29,519 nucleotides of DNA. Source: CAG-791 sp045117315. Its GTDB lineage: Bacteria; Bacillota; Clostridia; Lachnospirales; Lachnospiraceae. Below the pieces are notes generated by a model. It was not told where the DNA came from. It made no database searches and saw only the letters and a program-made list of their open reading frames with translations. Shown piece after piece: positions 7,368 through 14,401 of the stretch (positions are counted from its first letter, which is position 1; each line of letters starts with the position of its first letter). The translations under genes and the position numbers were made by a program. The DNA lies in contig JBGUNJ010000054.1 in NCBI GenBank assembly GCA_045117315.1, positions 1-29,519 on the forward strand, written 5' to 3'.

Positions 7368-9224
7368 ATGAAGAAGATAGCTGTCCTATTATGTATTATT
7401 TTGCTGATTACAAGGCCTCTGTCTGCGCTGGCAGGCGGCTTTGATGATGATCAGGCTCCGGGCTTTGACCTGGGCGGGGTCAGGGAAGACGTGGAGATCG
7501 AGGACTGCCTGATCTCTGCCTATGGGGTGGAGAATACCCGGACGACAATCTATACTTTCGCGAAATCTGATCATCTGCCGGATGATTCTCTTCGGATGAG
7601 ACTGCTGATCAACGGCGATCCTGCACAGGGGCAGGGAGACGGGGATGGGTACGTACAGCCGACGCGCTATGACTCTTATATAAAAGACAGCGGTGCCGTG
7701 ACCAGATACCTCGTTCTGATAGACTGCTCCACTTCCATGCCTGCTTATAAAGCGGACATTCAGGCCTTTGTACGCTCCCTGATCGAGACCAATAACAGTA
7801 AGGACTGCGATGCCGCCTATACGATCGCCGGATGCGGGACGCAGATGGAGGTGTTCGGACAGGCGGATATGACGGATCTCAATAAAGTCATGGATGTTCT
7901 GAACACCGTGGACTATGGGCAGCAGGGCACAGATTTTTACACAGGAGTCATCAGTGCCCTGAAGTACCTGAGGAGCCAGCCCCTGAATCCGGGCTCACTC
8001 ACGAATCTCATCCTGATCACTGACGGCATTCCCTTTATCGAAGGCGGTGCCGACGCCCAAAAGCTGGCAGAAAGCGCAAAGAATAAGATAGAGGATACAC
8101 CGGAGATCCTGATGCATACACTCTGTCTCAATCATTGGGAAGGTGGGGCTGAAAAATATGTGGCTTCAGGACCCGGACGCCAGGATGTTCTCTCGCTTGA
8201 AAGAAACGGCTGGCAGGAGCCTTCCGAAGATGAAATCAGGCCCGCCCGCAGAAGCGGAAGAAAAATCGCGGAGCTGGTCAACAAACTGTATGTATGCGCA
8301 TTTAGTGCGGAAAACCTCAGGGCAGGAAGCAGGGCAGAGCTCCAGATCGAGTGTAAATACAGGGCGCCTCTGGAGGGGAACGACCAGATAAAACTGGACA
8401 ATATGTGTAAAACAAATTCGATCAGAAAGGCCAGGGTACTTGCAGGCTCCGTTGCCGGGGCTTCCTCAGGAGAGGATTTCCCCGGGGAAGGCGGGAGCGG
8501 AGATGACTTCGGTTCTGACGGCTCCGGATCAGACGATTCCGGATCAGAAGACTCCGGCTCCGCAGACACCGCTGCCGGCGCGGCAGAATCACCTGACCGG
8601 GGAAGTACGGCAGCAGAAAAGGCGTCAACATCAGCCGCTGCTGAATACAGTGAAGAGAATCTGCAGGACAGCACTGCTTCCGCCGCAATTTCCGCCAATG
8701 CGGGGACCACAGAAGGTTCTGCCATCGCCGGCACCGGCGAAAACGGCAGCCAGGGAGAGAAAGACAAAGATAAGCACCGTTTTCCGACCATTCCGATCAT
8801 TCCGATCGTCCTGCTGGCAGCGGCTGCCGCGGCAGTGATTGTCGTGTTTGTGATGAAAAAGAAAAAAGAGGATGACAGCAAAAAAGGCGAGCCTCAAAGT
8901 CCTGCCCCGCCAGCTGCCGGCCCCGGCATCAAGATCCGCATAGACGTGTTTGCCGGCAGGTATAAAGGGGAGGAGAAGGCATTTCTTCTGAGGGATGAAC
9001 TGATTGCAGGCAGTGATCCCGACTCCTGCGATATTGTTTTCGAGCAGGAAGATGTTTCACCCCGCCATTGCAGGATTTTTATCAAAGAGGGACTGATCTG
9101 CATAGAGGACCTGGATTCCGCTGCCGGAACATTCCTGGGAGGCATGCGTCTGTACTCCGCCAAACGTCTCAGAAGCGGGGATGAGATCAGGGTTGGTGAG
9201 GCCGGTTTTATACCCTGGTTTTAA
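7368..9224 (+). CDS. Secreted VWA domain - membrane helix - cytoplasmic FHA domain protein
   Basis: A 618-residue membrane protein. Residues 1-24 are a Sec signal (MKKIAVLLCIILLITRPLSA). A VWA domain follows (about 110-300) with a complete MIDAS metal site: DCSTS 119-123, T188 and D219 (LILITDG). A Ser/Asp/Ala-rich linker (about 360-470) leads to one membrane helix (about 475-495, ending in KKKKE), then a C-terminal FHA domain (about 525-618) with SPRHCRI and DLDSAAGTFLGG. The FHA domain has the S-x-x-H core of phosphothreonine readers, though the usual GR before it reads AGS. Topology should be VWA outside, FHA inside, so binding outside could be linked to kinase signalling inside. GGAGG precedes the ATG. 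Role inferred; domains are clear. Confidence 0.93.
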   Translation: MKKIAVLLCIILLITRPLSALAGGFDDDQAPGFDLGGVREDVEIEDCLISAYGVENTRTTIYTFAKSDHLPDDSLRMRLLINGDPAQGQGDGDGYVQPTRYDSYIKDSGAVTRYLVLIDCSTSMPAYKADIQAFVRSLIETNNSKDCDAAYTIAGCGTQMEVFGQADMTDLNKVMDVLNTVDYGQQGTDFYTGVISALKYLRSQPLNPGSLTNLILITDGIPFIEGGADAQKLAESAKNKIEDTPEILMHTLCLNHWEGGAEKYVASGPGRQDVLSLERNGWQEPSEDEIRPARRSGRKIAELVNKLYVCAFSAENLRAGSRAELQIECKYRAPLEGNDQIKLDNMCKTNSIRKARVLAGSVAGASSGEDFPGEGGSGDDFGSDGSGSDDSGSEDSGSADTAAGAAESPDRGSTAAEKASTSAAAEYSEENLQDSTASAAISANAGTTEGSAIAGTGENGSQGEKDKDKHRFPTIPIIPIVLLAAAAAAVIVVFVMKKKKEDDSKKGEPQSPAPPAAGPGIKIRIDVFAGRYKGEEKAFLLRDELIAGSDPDSCDIVFEQEDVSPRHCRIFIKEGLICIEDLDSAAGTFLGGMRLYSAKRLRSGDEIRVGEAGFIPWF

Positions 9225-9229
9225 AATGC

Positions 9230-9349
9230 CGGCTCTGAATAGCACCTATCGGAAGTTCCGTCAGGAACTTCCGATAAAAGGCCGCTGAAAGCGGCCGGGA
9301 ATCCCAGCGGAAGCGCTCCGCTGCTTTCGGTATTTCAGATTCAGAGCCG
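9230..9349. repeat. 120-nt cloverleaf-like element (outer stem with three hairpins)
   Basis: A perfect 11-bp outer stem, CGGCTCTGAAT (9230-9240) with ATTCAGAGCCG (9339-9349), encloses three hairpins. Hairpin 1 is a perfect 13-bp stem with a GTCA loop (9247-9276). Hairpin 2 is GGCCGC-TGAAA-GCGGCC (9280-9296). Hairpin 3 is AGCGGA-AGCGC-TCCGCT (9306-9322). It lies 6 nt after the VWA-FHA stop and 75 nt before the next gene. It is not a tRNA: there is no anticodon or T-loop sequence. It could be a non-autonomous mobile repeat, an mRNA stabiliser/processing element or a structured RNA. Confidence 0.85.
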
Positions 9350-9424
9350 TCTCATATATGTACGACTTCTTACATGTTTTACGGCGGACCTGCTGCGGCG
9401 ACATAAAACAGGAGGAAAACAGTT

Positions 9425-10069
9425 ATGGACAGTGAGCGTTTTTTTGAAAAAAAGATGAGGTGCACGAAATGCGGCCAATATTACGACGGCAGTCTGTACG
9501 GTATATGTCCGCACTGCTACGGGAGGGGCTCTTCAGGGGCAGAGACTGTACGTGTGAATTCCTCTGCGACAGAGGCTGTCAATCAGACAGTCCGCGGCTA
9601 TGGAGTACCGCCTGCGGAAAAAGCCGGCAGATTCAACCCCACCGTTATGCCTTCTGCGCAGGGCAGGACACAGAGAGTGAATTACGAAGAAAATTCCGGC
9701 CACAGGACGGTCATTGCCGGACAGGCATCCTCCGCGGCTCCGGTTGTGGGCTGGCTCGTTGTCCTGGACGGCAGTATGAAGGGGACGGACTTCCGCCTGC
9801 ATACCGGCTACAACTACATAGGGAGAGACAGAGGAGATATCTGCCTGCACGGTGATTTTGCCGTGTCATCGGAAAAGGACACGAGCGTCACATATATAGC
9901 CCGGAGCAGGATGTTTGCAGTCTCGCATGAACAGGGAAAGAATCCTCCGCTTCTCAACAACGTGCCGGTACTTGGAAACGGCGCGGAGCTTTTCCCGTAC
10001 GACGTCATCACGGTCGGAGAGACCAGACTCCTCTTCCTGCCTCTGTGCGGCGAGAAGTTCAGCTGGTGA
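9425..10069 (+). CDS. Zinc-ribbon / FHA-like adaptor protein 1
   Basis: A 214-residue soluble protein. An N-terminal zinc ribbon (CTKC 13-16, CPHC 28-31) is followed by a disordered linker (35-110) with several Thr-Val or Thr-Gln sites (QTV, PTV, RTQ, RTV), then an FHA-like domain (about 115-214) beginning VVGWLVVLDGSMKG and containing IGRD. It is a paralogue of the protein at 11817, sharing the VVGWxVxxDGxMxG entry and the C-terminal tail LPLCGEKFSW. Unlike that one, the core reads SSEKDTS with no S-x-x-H histidine, so phosphothreonine binding may be lost or altered. GGAGG lies before the ATG. Likely a phosphorylated adaptor of the kinases, in the style of GarA/OdhI; that role is inference. 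Confidence 0.85.
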   Translation: MDSERFFEKKMRCTKCGQYYDGSLYGICPHCYGRGSSGAETVRVNSSATEAVNQTVRGYGVPPAEKAGRFNPTVMPSAQGRTQRVNYEENSGHRTVIAGQASSAAPVVGWLVVLDGSMKGTDFRLHTGYNYIGRDRGDICLHGDFAVSSEKDTSVTYIARSRMFAVSHEQGKNPPLLNNVPVLGNGAELFPYDVITVGETRLLFLPLCGEKFSW

Positions 10070-10150
10070 CAGGTGATTACACTTGCGGTCAGGGCACAGC
10101 CCACAGACTTATACGCAGGAAAGGATAACGCAGGAAAGAATAATGATTCA

Positions 10151-10176
10151 CGCAAGACCCGCCCGCGGGTCTTGCG
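10151..10176. repeat. Intergenic palindrome, GCAAGACCCGC type
   Basis: Perfect 12-bp arms CGCAAGACCCGC (10151-10162) and GCGGGTCTTGCG (10165-10176) with a 2-nt centre, followed by CGATGAAGAATAAAAC. A decayed copy with the same right flank (CAATGAAGAATAAAC) stands at 14334-14370. No T-run follows, so it is not a typical terminator. It belongs to the palindrome family found in other spacers of this locus. Confidence 0.8.
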
Positions 10177-10222
10177 CGATGAAGAATAAAACAAATTGTT
10201 GACACAGAAAGGGGAATATAAA

Positions 10223-11782
10223 GTGAAACGTAGAATAGTATCATTTTGTATCGCCGCAGTGATGGTGATTTTGCTTGCAATGCCGGCTTTTGCGGATGTG
10301 GAGGCAGTTCAGATGCGCCACAGTGTTGTAAAAATCCAGATAGGATTTCAGGGTGACAAAGGATTTCAATGGATATCTGGAGGATCAGGCGTTTTCATAG
10401 GAAAAGAGGGTGAAAATCCGAAATATATTCTGACAAATTACCATGTGATAGAAGATTATCTTGTTCTTGGCAAAGGGAAGGACATAGGGCTTGATGGTTA
10501 TTTGTCATGGTATATTGCAGTGGTAAAAGGTTTGACTGCCGCAAAATATGGCGAATTAAGTGAAGAAGATCAGAAGAAGATTTTAAATGAAGCATACAAT
10601 ACACTCTGGCTTGAAACGATTTCTACTTCCCACTCAAATTCATGCCGCGCTGTCATACGCTGTTATTTTGGTGAGGATGATTACGCCGAAGCATATCTCG
10701 ATGATTACGGTGATTCCTCTAAAGATATGGCTCTTCTGCATTTGGACAAGCCAACAGACAAGAGGGTGCCGGCAAAGATATCCGTTCCATCAGAGGACAT
10801 GGTCGGACATAATGTTACGGCAATTGGTTTCCCTGCAGCCGCGGACAGGGGGGCTCCTGTCAGCCAATCTTCTGAAAATGATTCGACTGTAACAAAAGGA
10901 ACGATAAGCCGGCTTTTGACAGAGCAGGGCACCGGAGTAAGACAGATAATGCATGATGCCTCCATTAATCCCGGCAATTCAGGCGGACCATTGTTCCTGG
11001 ATGAAACAGGCGCTGTTATTGGACTTAATACCTGGACCCGGGCAGGGGAGCATAGCAATGAATACCTTTGTGTCAGCATGGAAGAAATCCTGCCCATGCT
11101 GAAGGCGCAGAGTGTGGATGTCGATATACTTGACTATCCTGCTCCCGAACCCGAACCTGAGCCTGATCCCGAACCCCAGCCCGAGCCTGAAACTGAATCC
11201 ACTACGGAGACTTCAACGACAACCACCACTTCTCCTCCTGTTCCGGGTCCCAAAGCCGGAGCCATCATCGCGGTCGCGGCTGTAGTCATCGCAGGGGCTG
11301 CCTTCTTTGTGATCAACAATAACAAAAAGAAAGAAGAGGAAAGAAGGCGGAGAGAAGAGGAAGAGATTCGCAGAAGAGAAGAGGAAGAGAGAAAGAGAAA
11401 AGAGGAGGAAGCCGAAAAGCAGCGGAAGGCCGCTGCCTCTATGCCTGCTTCCGACGATTCTCTCTATCGCATTCAGTGTGTCAGGGGCGTACTGGGCAGC
11501 AAGAGAGTTATGATCCCCAGGACCGGTCAGGTCGTCATGGGACGGAATCCCGGCTGCGGCATTTTGTTCCCGGAGGATACAAAGGGCGTCAGCGGAAGGC
11601 ACTGTGCGGTCTTCTTTGATAACGGGGATGTATATGTGACAGATCTGGGCTCCAGCTTCGGAACATTCATAGAGCCTGGGCAGAGGCTTGCCGCACAGCA
11701 GAGTGTCAGGATTCCTCTCGGAAAGAAATTCTGGCTGGGCAGCGAAAATGAATGCTTTGTGATCGAAAAGAAACAGAAATAG
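10223..11782 (+). CDS. Secreted HtrA-like serine protease - membrane helix - cytoplasmic FHA domain protein
   Basis: A 519-residue membrane protein. The start is GTG at 10223, with AAAGGGG 9 nt upstream and a Sec signal directly after it (residues 1-25, ending AFAD). A trypsin-like S1C protease domain follows with a complete triad: H74 (TNYHVIED), D168 (KDMALLHL) and S253 (NPGNSGGPL). There is no PDZ domain. A Pro/Glu then Thr-rich linker (307-340) leads to a membrane helix (344-365), a charged helical stretch of Lys/Arg/Glu (368-402) and a canonical FHA domain (417-519) with GRN, GVSGRHCAV and DLGSSFGTFI. Protease outside, FHA inside. It is a plausible transmembrane regulator whose cleavage activity or partners are set by phosphothreonine inside. 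Substrate unknown. Confidence 0.94.
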   Translation: MKRRIVSFCIAAVMVILLAMPAFADVEAVQMRHSVVKIQIGFQGDKGFQWISGGSGVFIGKEGENPKYILTNYHVIEDYLVLGKGKDIGLDGYLSWYIAVVKGLTAAKYGELSEEDQKKILNEAYNTLWLETISTSHSNSCRAVIRCYFGEDDYAEAYLDDYGDSSKDMALLHLDKPTDKRVPAKISVPSEDMVGHNVTAIGFPAAADRGAPVSQSSENDSTVTKGTISRLLTEQGTGVRQIMHDASINPGNSGGPLFLDETGAVIGLNTWTRAGEHSNEYLCVSMEEILPMLKAQSVDVDILDYPAPEPEPEPDPEPQPEPETESTTETSTTTTTSPPVPGPKAGAIIAVAAVVIAGAAFFVINNNKKKEEERRRREEEEIRRREEEERKRKEEEAEKQRKAAASMPASDDSLYRIQCVRGVLGSKRVMIPRTGQVVMGRNPGCGILFPEDTKGVSGRHCAVFFDNGDVYVTDLGSSFGTFIEPGQRLAAQQSVRIPLGKKFWLGSENECFVIEKKQK

Positions 11783-11816
11783 TATTTATGAATTCACTTA
11801 AGGAGGTTTTACTGCG

Positions 11817-12563
11817 ATGGCAATCACTAAATGCGGCAACGGGCATATTTACGATTCTGACATTTATTCCTCATGCCCGTATTGCAATAATGGAGCCAAT
11901 GTAGAGATTGACTTCGGCGGAACAGAAGCCGTGAACTCTGAAAGAGGGGGAACTATTGGCGGAACAAATCCTGTCGTGGGCGATACAGTAGGCGACATTT
12001 TTGGGGCCGGCTCAGGAAATCCGGGCAGTACAGTGCCGGTTTCGGCACCCTCTTTCGGCCGGACTGTTCCGGCGGAACAGAATTCCGGAGAGGCCGGAGG
12101 AACCGTATACAGAAAAGAGGACATAAGACAGGGCGGCAGCCCGCAATTTGAAAGGAATACACCTATGCCGAATGGAAGTAATATCGGGAAAACTGTGGTC
12201 GTTAACATGAACATGCAGGGAATTGTTCCCGTTGTAGGCTGGATCGTCTGTATTGATGGAAAGATGCGCGGAAAGAGCTACAACCTCTACAGCAAGCAGA
12301 ATATCGTAGGCAGAGATATTCATTCAGATGTGTTTATCGAGGGTGACGACACTATTTCCGGCCATCAGGCCAATATTTCCTATGACGAGCGTCACAATAC
12401 CTTTACACTCGTTCCCAAGACAGAGACCAATACCATGTACCTCAATGATGAAGCAATCTACGAGTCTGCCAGGCTGAAGGATTTTGACATCATTGAGATG
12501 GGCAGCAGCAAATTTGTGTTTGTCCCCTTCTGCGGAGAGCGCTTTACCTGGAAGAATATCTGA
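11817..12563 (+). CDS. Zinc-ribbon / FHA adaptor protein 2
   Basis: A 248-residue soluble protein with AAGGAGG before its ATG. The N-terminal zinc-binding motif is CGNGH..CPYC (6-10, 20-23). The linker (25-135) is Gly/Thr-rich with repeated Thr-Val sites (DTV, STV, RTV, GTV, KTV) and GGT sites that could be kinase targets. The FHA domain (about 138-248) starts VVGWIVCIDGKMRG and shows VGRD, TISGHQANI and a MYLND stretch, so the S-x-H core is mostly kept. The tail VPFCGERFTW is shared with adaptor 1. Its gene lies 34 nt after the protease-FHA gene. The likely job is to bind phosphothreonine and link kinases with other members; this is inferred. Confidence 0.88.
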   Translation: MAITKCGNGHIYDSDIYSSCPYCNNGANVEIDFGGTEAVNSERGGTIGGTNPVVGDTVGDIFGAGSGNPGSTVPVSAPSFGRTVPAEQNSGEAGGTVYRKEDIRQGGSPQFERNTPMPNGSNIGKTVVVNMNMQGIVPVVGWIVCIDGKMRGKSYNLYSKQNIVGRDIHSDVFIEGDDTISGHQANISYDERHNTFTLVPKTETNTMYLNDEAIYESARLKDFDIIEMGSSKFVFVPFCGERFTWKNI

Positions 12564-12600
12564 AAGGATTAAAAACGCTTTTCAGCCGTTCAAACGCACT

Positions 12601-12658
12601 GCACCCGCATCGGCGCGCAGGACTCGCGGGCGAGTCCTGATTTCTCCGGTGCGGGTGC
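12601..12658. repeat. Nested palindrome before the first PP2C gene
   Basis: Outer arms GCACCCGCATCGG (12601-12613) and CCGGTGCGGGTGC (12646-12658) pair over 13 positions (one G-T). Inside sits AGGACTCG-CGGG-CGAGTCCT (12619-12638), the 8-bp core of the dispersed palindrome family also found at 16786 and 26169. It lies in the 124-nt spacer between the adaptor gene and the PP2C gene, which have no other obvious signals between them. Confidence 0.85.
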
Positions 12659-12687
12659 GGCCGGTAAAAAACAAATGGAAGGTGATT

Positions 12688-13452
12688 ATGAAACGATTGT
12701 TAAGCTACAATGTGGCAAATCTGCAGGGGAAGGGCTCCCGTGAATATCAGGAGGATTCCTTTGGCTTTGTCAATGCGCTGGATGTGACGGAGATCAGGAT
12801 CAAGGGTCTGTTTGCCGCGGTCGCTGACGGAATGGGGGGAATGCAGGGCGGAAGAGACGCCAGTACTCTCGTTATGAAAACCATGATGGCCGATTTTGAA
12901 AATATGGACAGAAAAGCCCATCTGGGTCTTCAGCTTGCGCAGAGTATCCTGCACGCCGGCGACCTGGTTTATCAGATGCTCCGGGGAGCAGGCGGAAGCA
13001 CGATCGTCGCGGGGATTTTTTACAATGAGATGCTCTACTTTGCCAGTGTCGGAGACAGCACGATCTGGCTGGTCCGGGACGGCGAAGTGATCCATCTCAA
13101 TGAACCCCACAACATGAAGCTGCAGAGATATCATGAGTCCTTTTCTGCCGGAATCATGGATCCCTTTCCCGGCAGGAGGGACCTTCAATCCTATGCGCTC
13201 ACACAGCATGTGGGCATGAGGGAAGAGGCAAAAGTGGACATGAACTATCGGCCCCTTCGCCTGGAAAACAAGGATGTGCTCATTTTCTGCTCCGATGGTG
13301 TAGGAGAAGTACTGACGGAAGAAGAAGTCCTGTACTGTCTGGACAGCCCTCTTGCCTCGGACGCCTGTGCAAGGATGGAGAGCCTGATCAGACAGAAGGA
13401 TCTGCCCGGCCAGGATAATTACACCGCGCTTGTCATTAAATGCTCGTATTGA
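12688..13452 (+). CDS. PP2C-type Ser/Thr protein phosphatase 1
   Basis: A 254-residue soluble PPM/PP2C phosphatase, which removes phosphate from Ser/Thr with Mn or Mg. Motifs: SREYQEDSFG (17-26, metal-site aspartate), VADGMGGMQGG (45-55), GDSTIWLVRDGE, FCSDGVGE and QDNYTALVIK near the end. The start MKRLLSYN is set by GGAAGG just upstream and by the phosphatase fold beginning there; the longer in-frame reading overlaps the adaptor gene and is rejected. It is probably the eraser for marks set by the kinases of this locus. The segment around RPLRLENKD is divergent from standard PP2C proteins. Confidence 0.93.
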   Translation: MKRLLSYNVANLQGKGSREYQEDSFGFVNALDVTEIRIKGLFAAVADGMGGMQGGRDASTLVMKTMMADFENMDRKAHLGLQLAQSILHAGDLVYQMLRGAGGSTIVAGIFYNEMLYFASVGDSTIWLVRDGEVIHLNEPHNMKLQRYHESFSAGIMDPFPGRRDLQSYALTQHVGMREEAKVDMNYRPLRLENKDVLIFCSDGVGEVLTEEEVLYCLDSPLASDACARMESLIRQKDLPGQDNYTALVIKCSY

Positions 13453-13540
13453 TCACAGGTCGATTGCAGTGGCGCGTATATTTGATCATATGAGTCTGTG
13501 AGCCATGCTCAAAACCATATGTAGGTACGGAGAGGAAAAT

Positions 13541-14290
13541 ATGATGCTTGACGTTTTTTCTTATACAAGTGCGGGGGGACGCAGCCACAATGAAGATACG
13601 ATCGCCTATCGCACAGAAAACGGGCATGGGCTGTTTGTAGTGGCTGACGGACTGGGCGGTCATTCCAGGGGCGAAGTGGCCTCCGGATGCGTGGCCAGGG
13701 TCATGTTAAATGACTGGAGCCCGGATCCTGCGGACAGCGGGGAGGAAGGCCGGGAGTTTTCCCGCCGGGACTGGCTGTGCAATAAATTCCGCGAGGCCAA
13801 TCGGGCTGTCCTGGATCTGCAGAAAGAGCAGGGCCGGGTCATGAAGAGCACGGCGGTTGCCCTTGCCATTGATGATGACAAGGCATGCTGGGCCCACGCG
13901 GGGGATTCGCGTCTTTATTACATACGGCAGGGAAGGATCAATCACATCACCTGGGACCACTCTGTCGCGTTCAAAAAATGGCGCGCGGGAGAGATCACCC
14001 GATGGCAGATCAATACGGACGAAGACCAGTCGGCTCTGCTGCGGACCCTGGGGAGTGAGGACCGGAGCGAGCCGGAAGCCGGTCCCGCGAATGTGGAGAT
14101 AGCACCCGGAGATGCCTTCATGCTCTGCTCGGACGGCGTGTGGGAATATCTGCACGACACGGAGGTCCTGGTGGATTATCTGAAGTCGCTTCAGGCATCG
14201 GACTGGGGGACCCGCCTCCTGATGCGTGTCATGGACCGGATCGACGGAACAAATGACAACCTGTCCATCATCACGATCCTGGTGGAATGA
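13541..14290 (+). CDS. PP2C-type Ser/Thr protein phosphatase 2
   Basis: A 249-residue PP2C phosphatase. Motifs: GGRSHNEDT (12-20), VVADGLGGHSRGE (33-45), WAHAGDSRLYYIRQGRI, DHS, LCSDGVWEYL and NDNLSIITI. These are closer to the standard bacterial PP2C (Stp/PrpC) text than in its neighbour. GGAGAGG lies 5 nt before ATG 13541, which favours this start over an in-frame ATG at 13505. The gene follows the first PP2C by 88 nt and precedes kinase D. Two different phosphatases side by side suggest different targets or different control; this is inference. Confidence 0.93.
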   Translation: MMLDVFSYTSAGGRSHNEDTIAYRTENGHGLFVVADGLGGHSRGEVASGCVARVMLNDWSPDPADSGEEGREFSRRDWLCNKFREANRAVLDLQKEQGRVMKSTAVALAIDDDKACWAHAGDSRLYYIRQGRINHITWDHSVAFKKWRAGEITRWQINTDEDQSALLRTLGSEDRSEPEAGPANVEIAPGDAFMLCSDGVWEYLHDTEVLVDYLKSLQASDWGTRLLMRVMDRIDGTNDNLSIITILVE

Positions 14291-14333
14291 TTATTTTCAG
14301 GGGCCGCCTGCGGATCCTGACTGATGGATATTC

Positions 14334-14370
14334 AGGACTTGCCCCGGGTCTTGTGCAATGAAGAATAAAC
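14334..14370. repeat. Decayed palindrome before kinase D
   Basis: AGGACTTGCCCCGGGTCTT with the right flank GTGCAATGAAGAATAAAC matches the palindrome and flank at 10151-10190. The inverted arms are imperfect here. A small stem GCGCG-TTC-CGCGC (14384-14396) stands directly before the kinase D start. Confidence 0.55.
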
Positions 14371-14401
14371 AGGTTTTCCTGATGCGCGTTCCGCGCTTGA
14401 G

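Noticed and set aside
8132..8881. 249-codon minus strand frame opposite the VWA-FHA linker
   Set aside because: A Ser/Pro/Ala-rich shadow of the low-complexity linker; no ribosome binding site or domain.
9230..9349. tRNA gene
   Set aside because: Cloverleaf outline only; no CCA-type end, D-loop or T-loop sequence, and arm lengths are wrong.
10196..10222. TTG start for the protease-FHA gene
   Set aside because: It would put nine polar residues before the signal peptide. GTG 10223 has AAAGGGG at good spacing and begins directly with the signal peptide.
12484..12687. N-terminal extension of the first PP2C
   Set aside because: The extension overlaps the adaptor gene and the nested palindrome; ATG 12688 has its own ribosome binding site.
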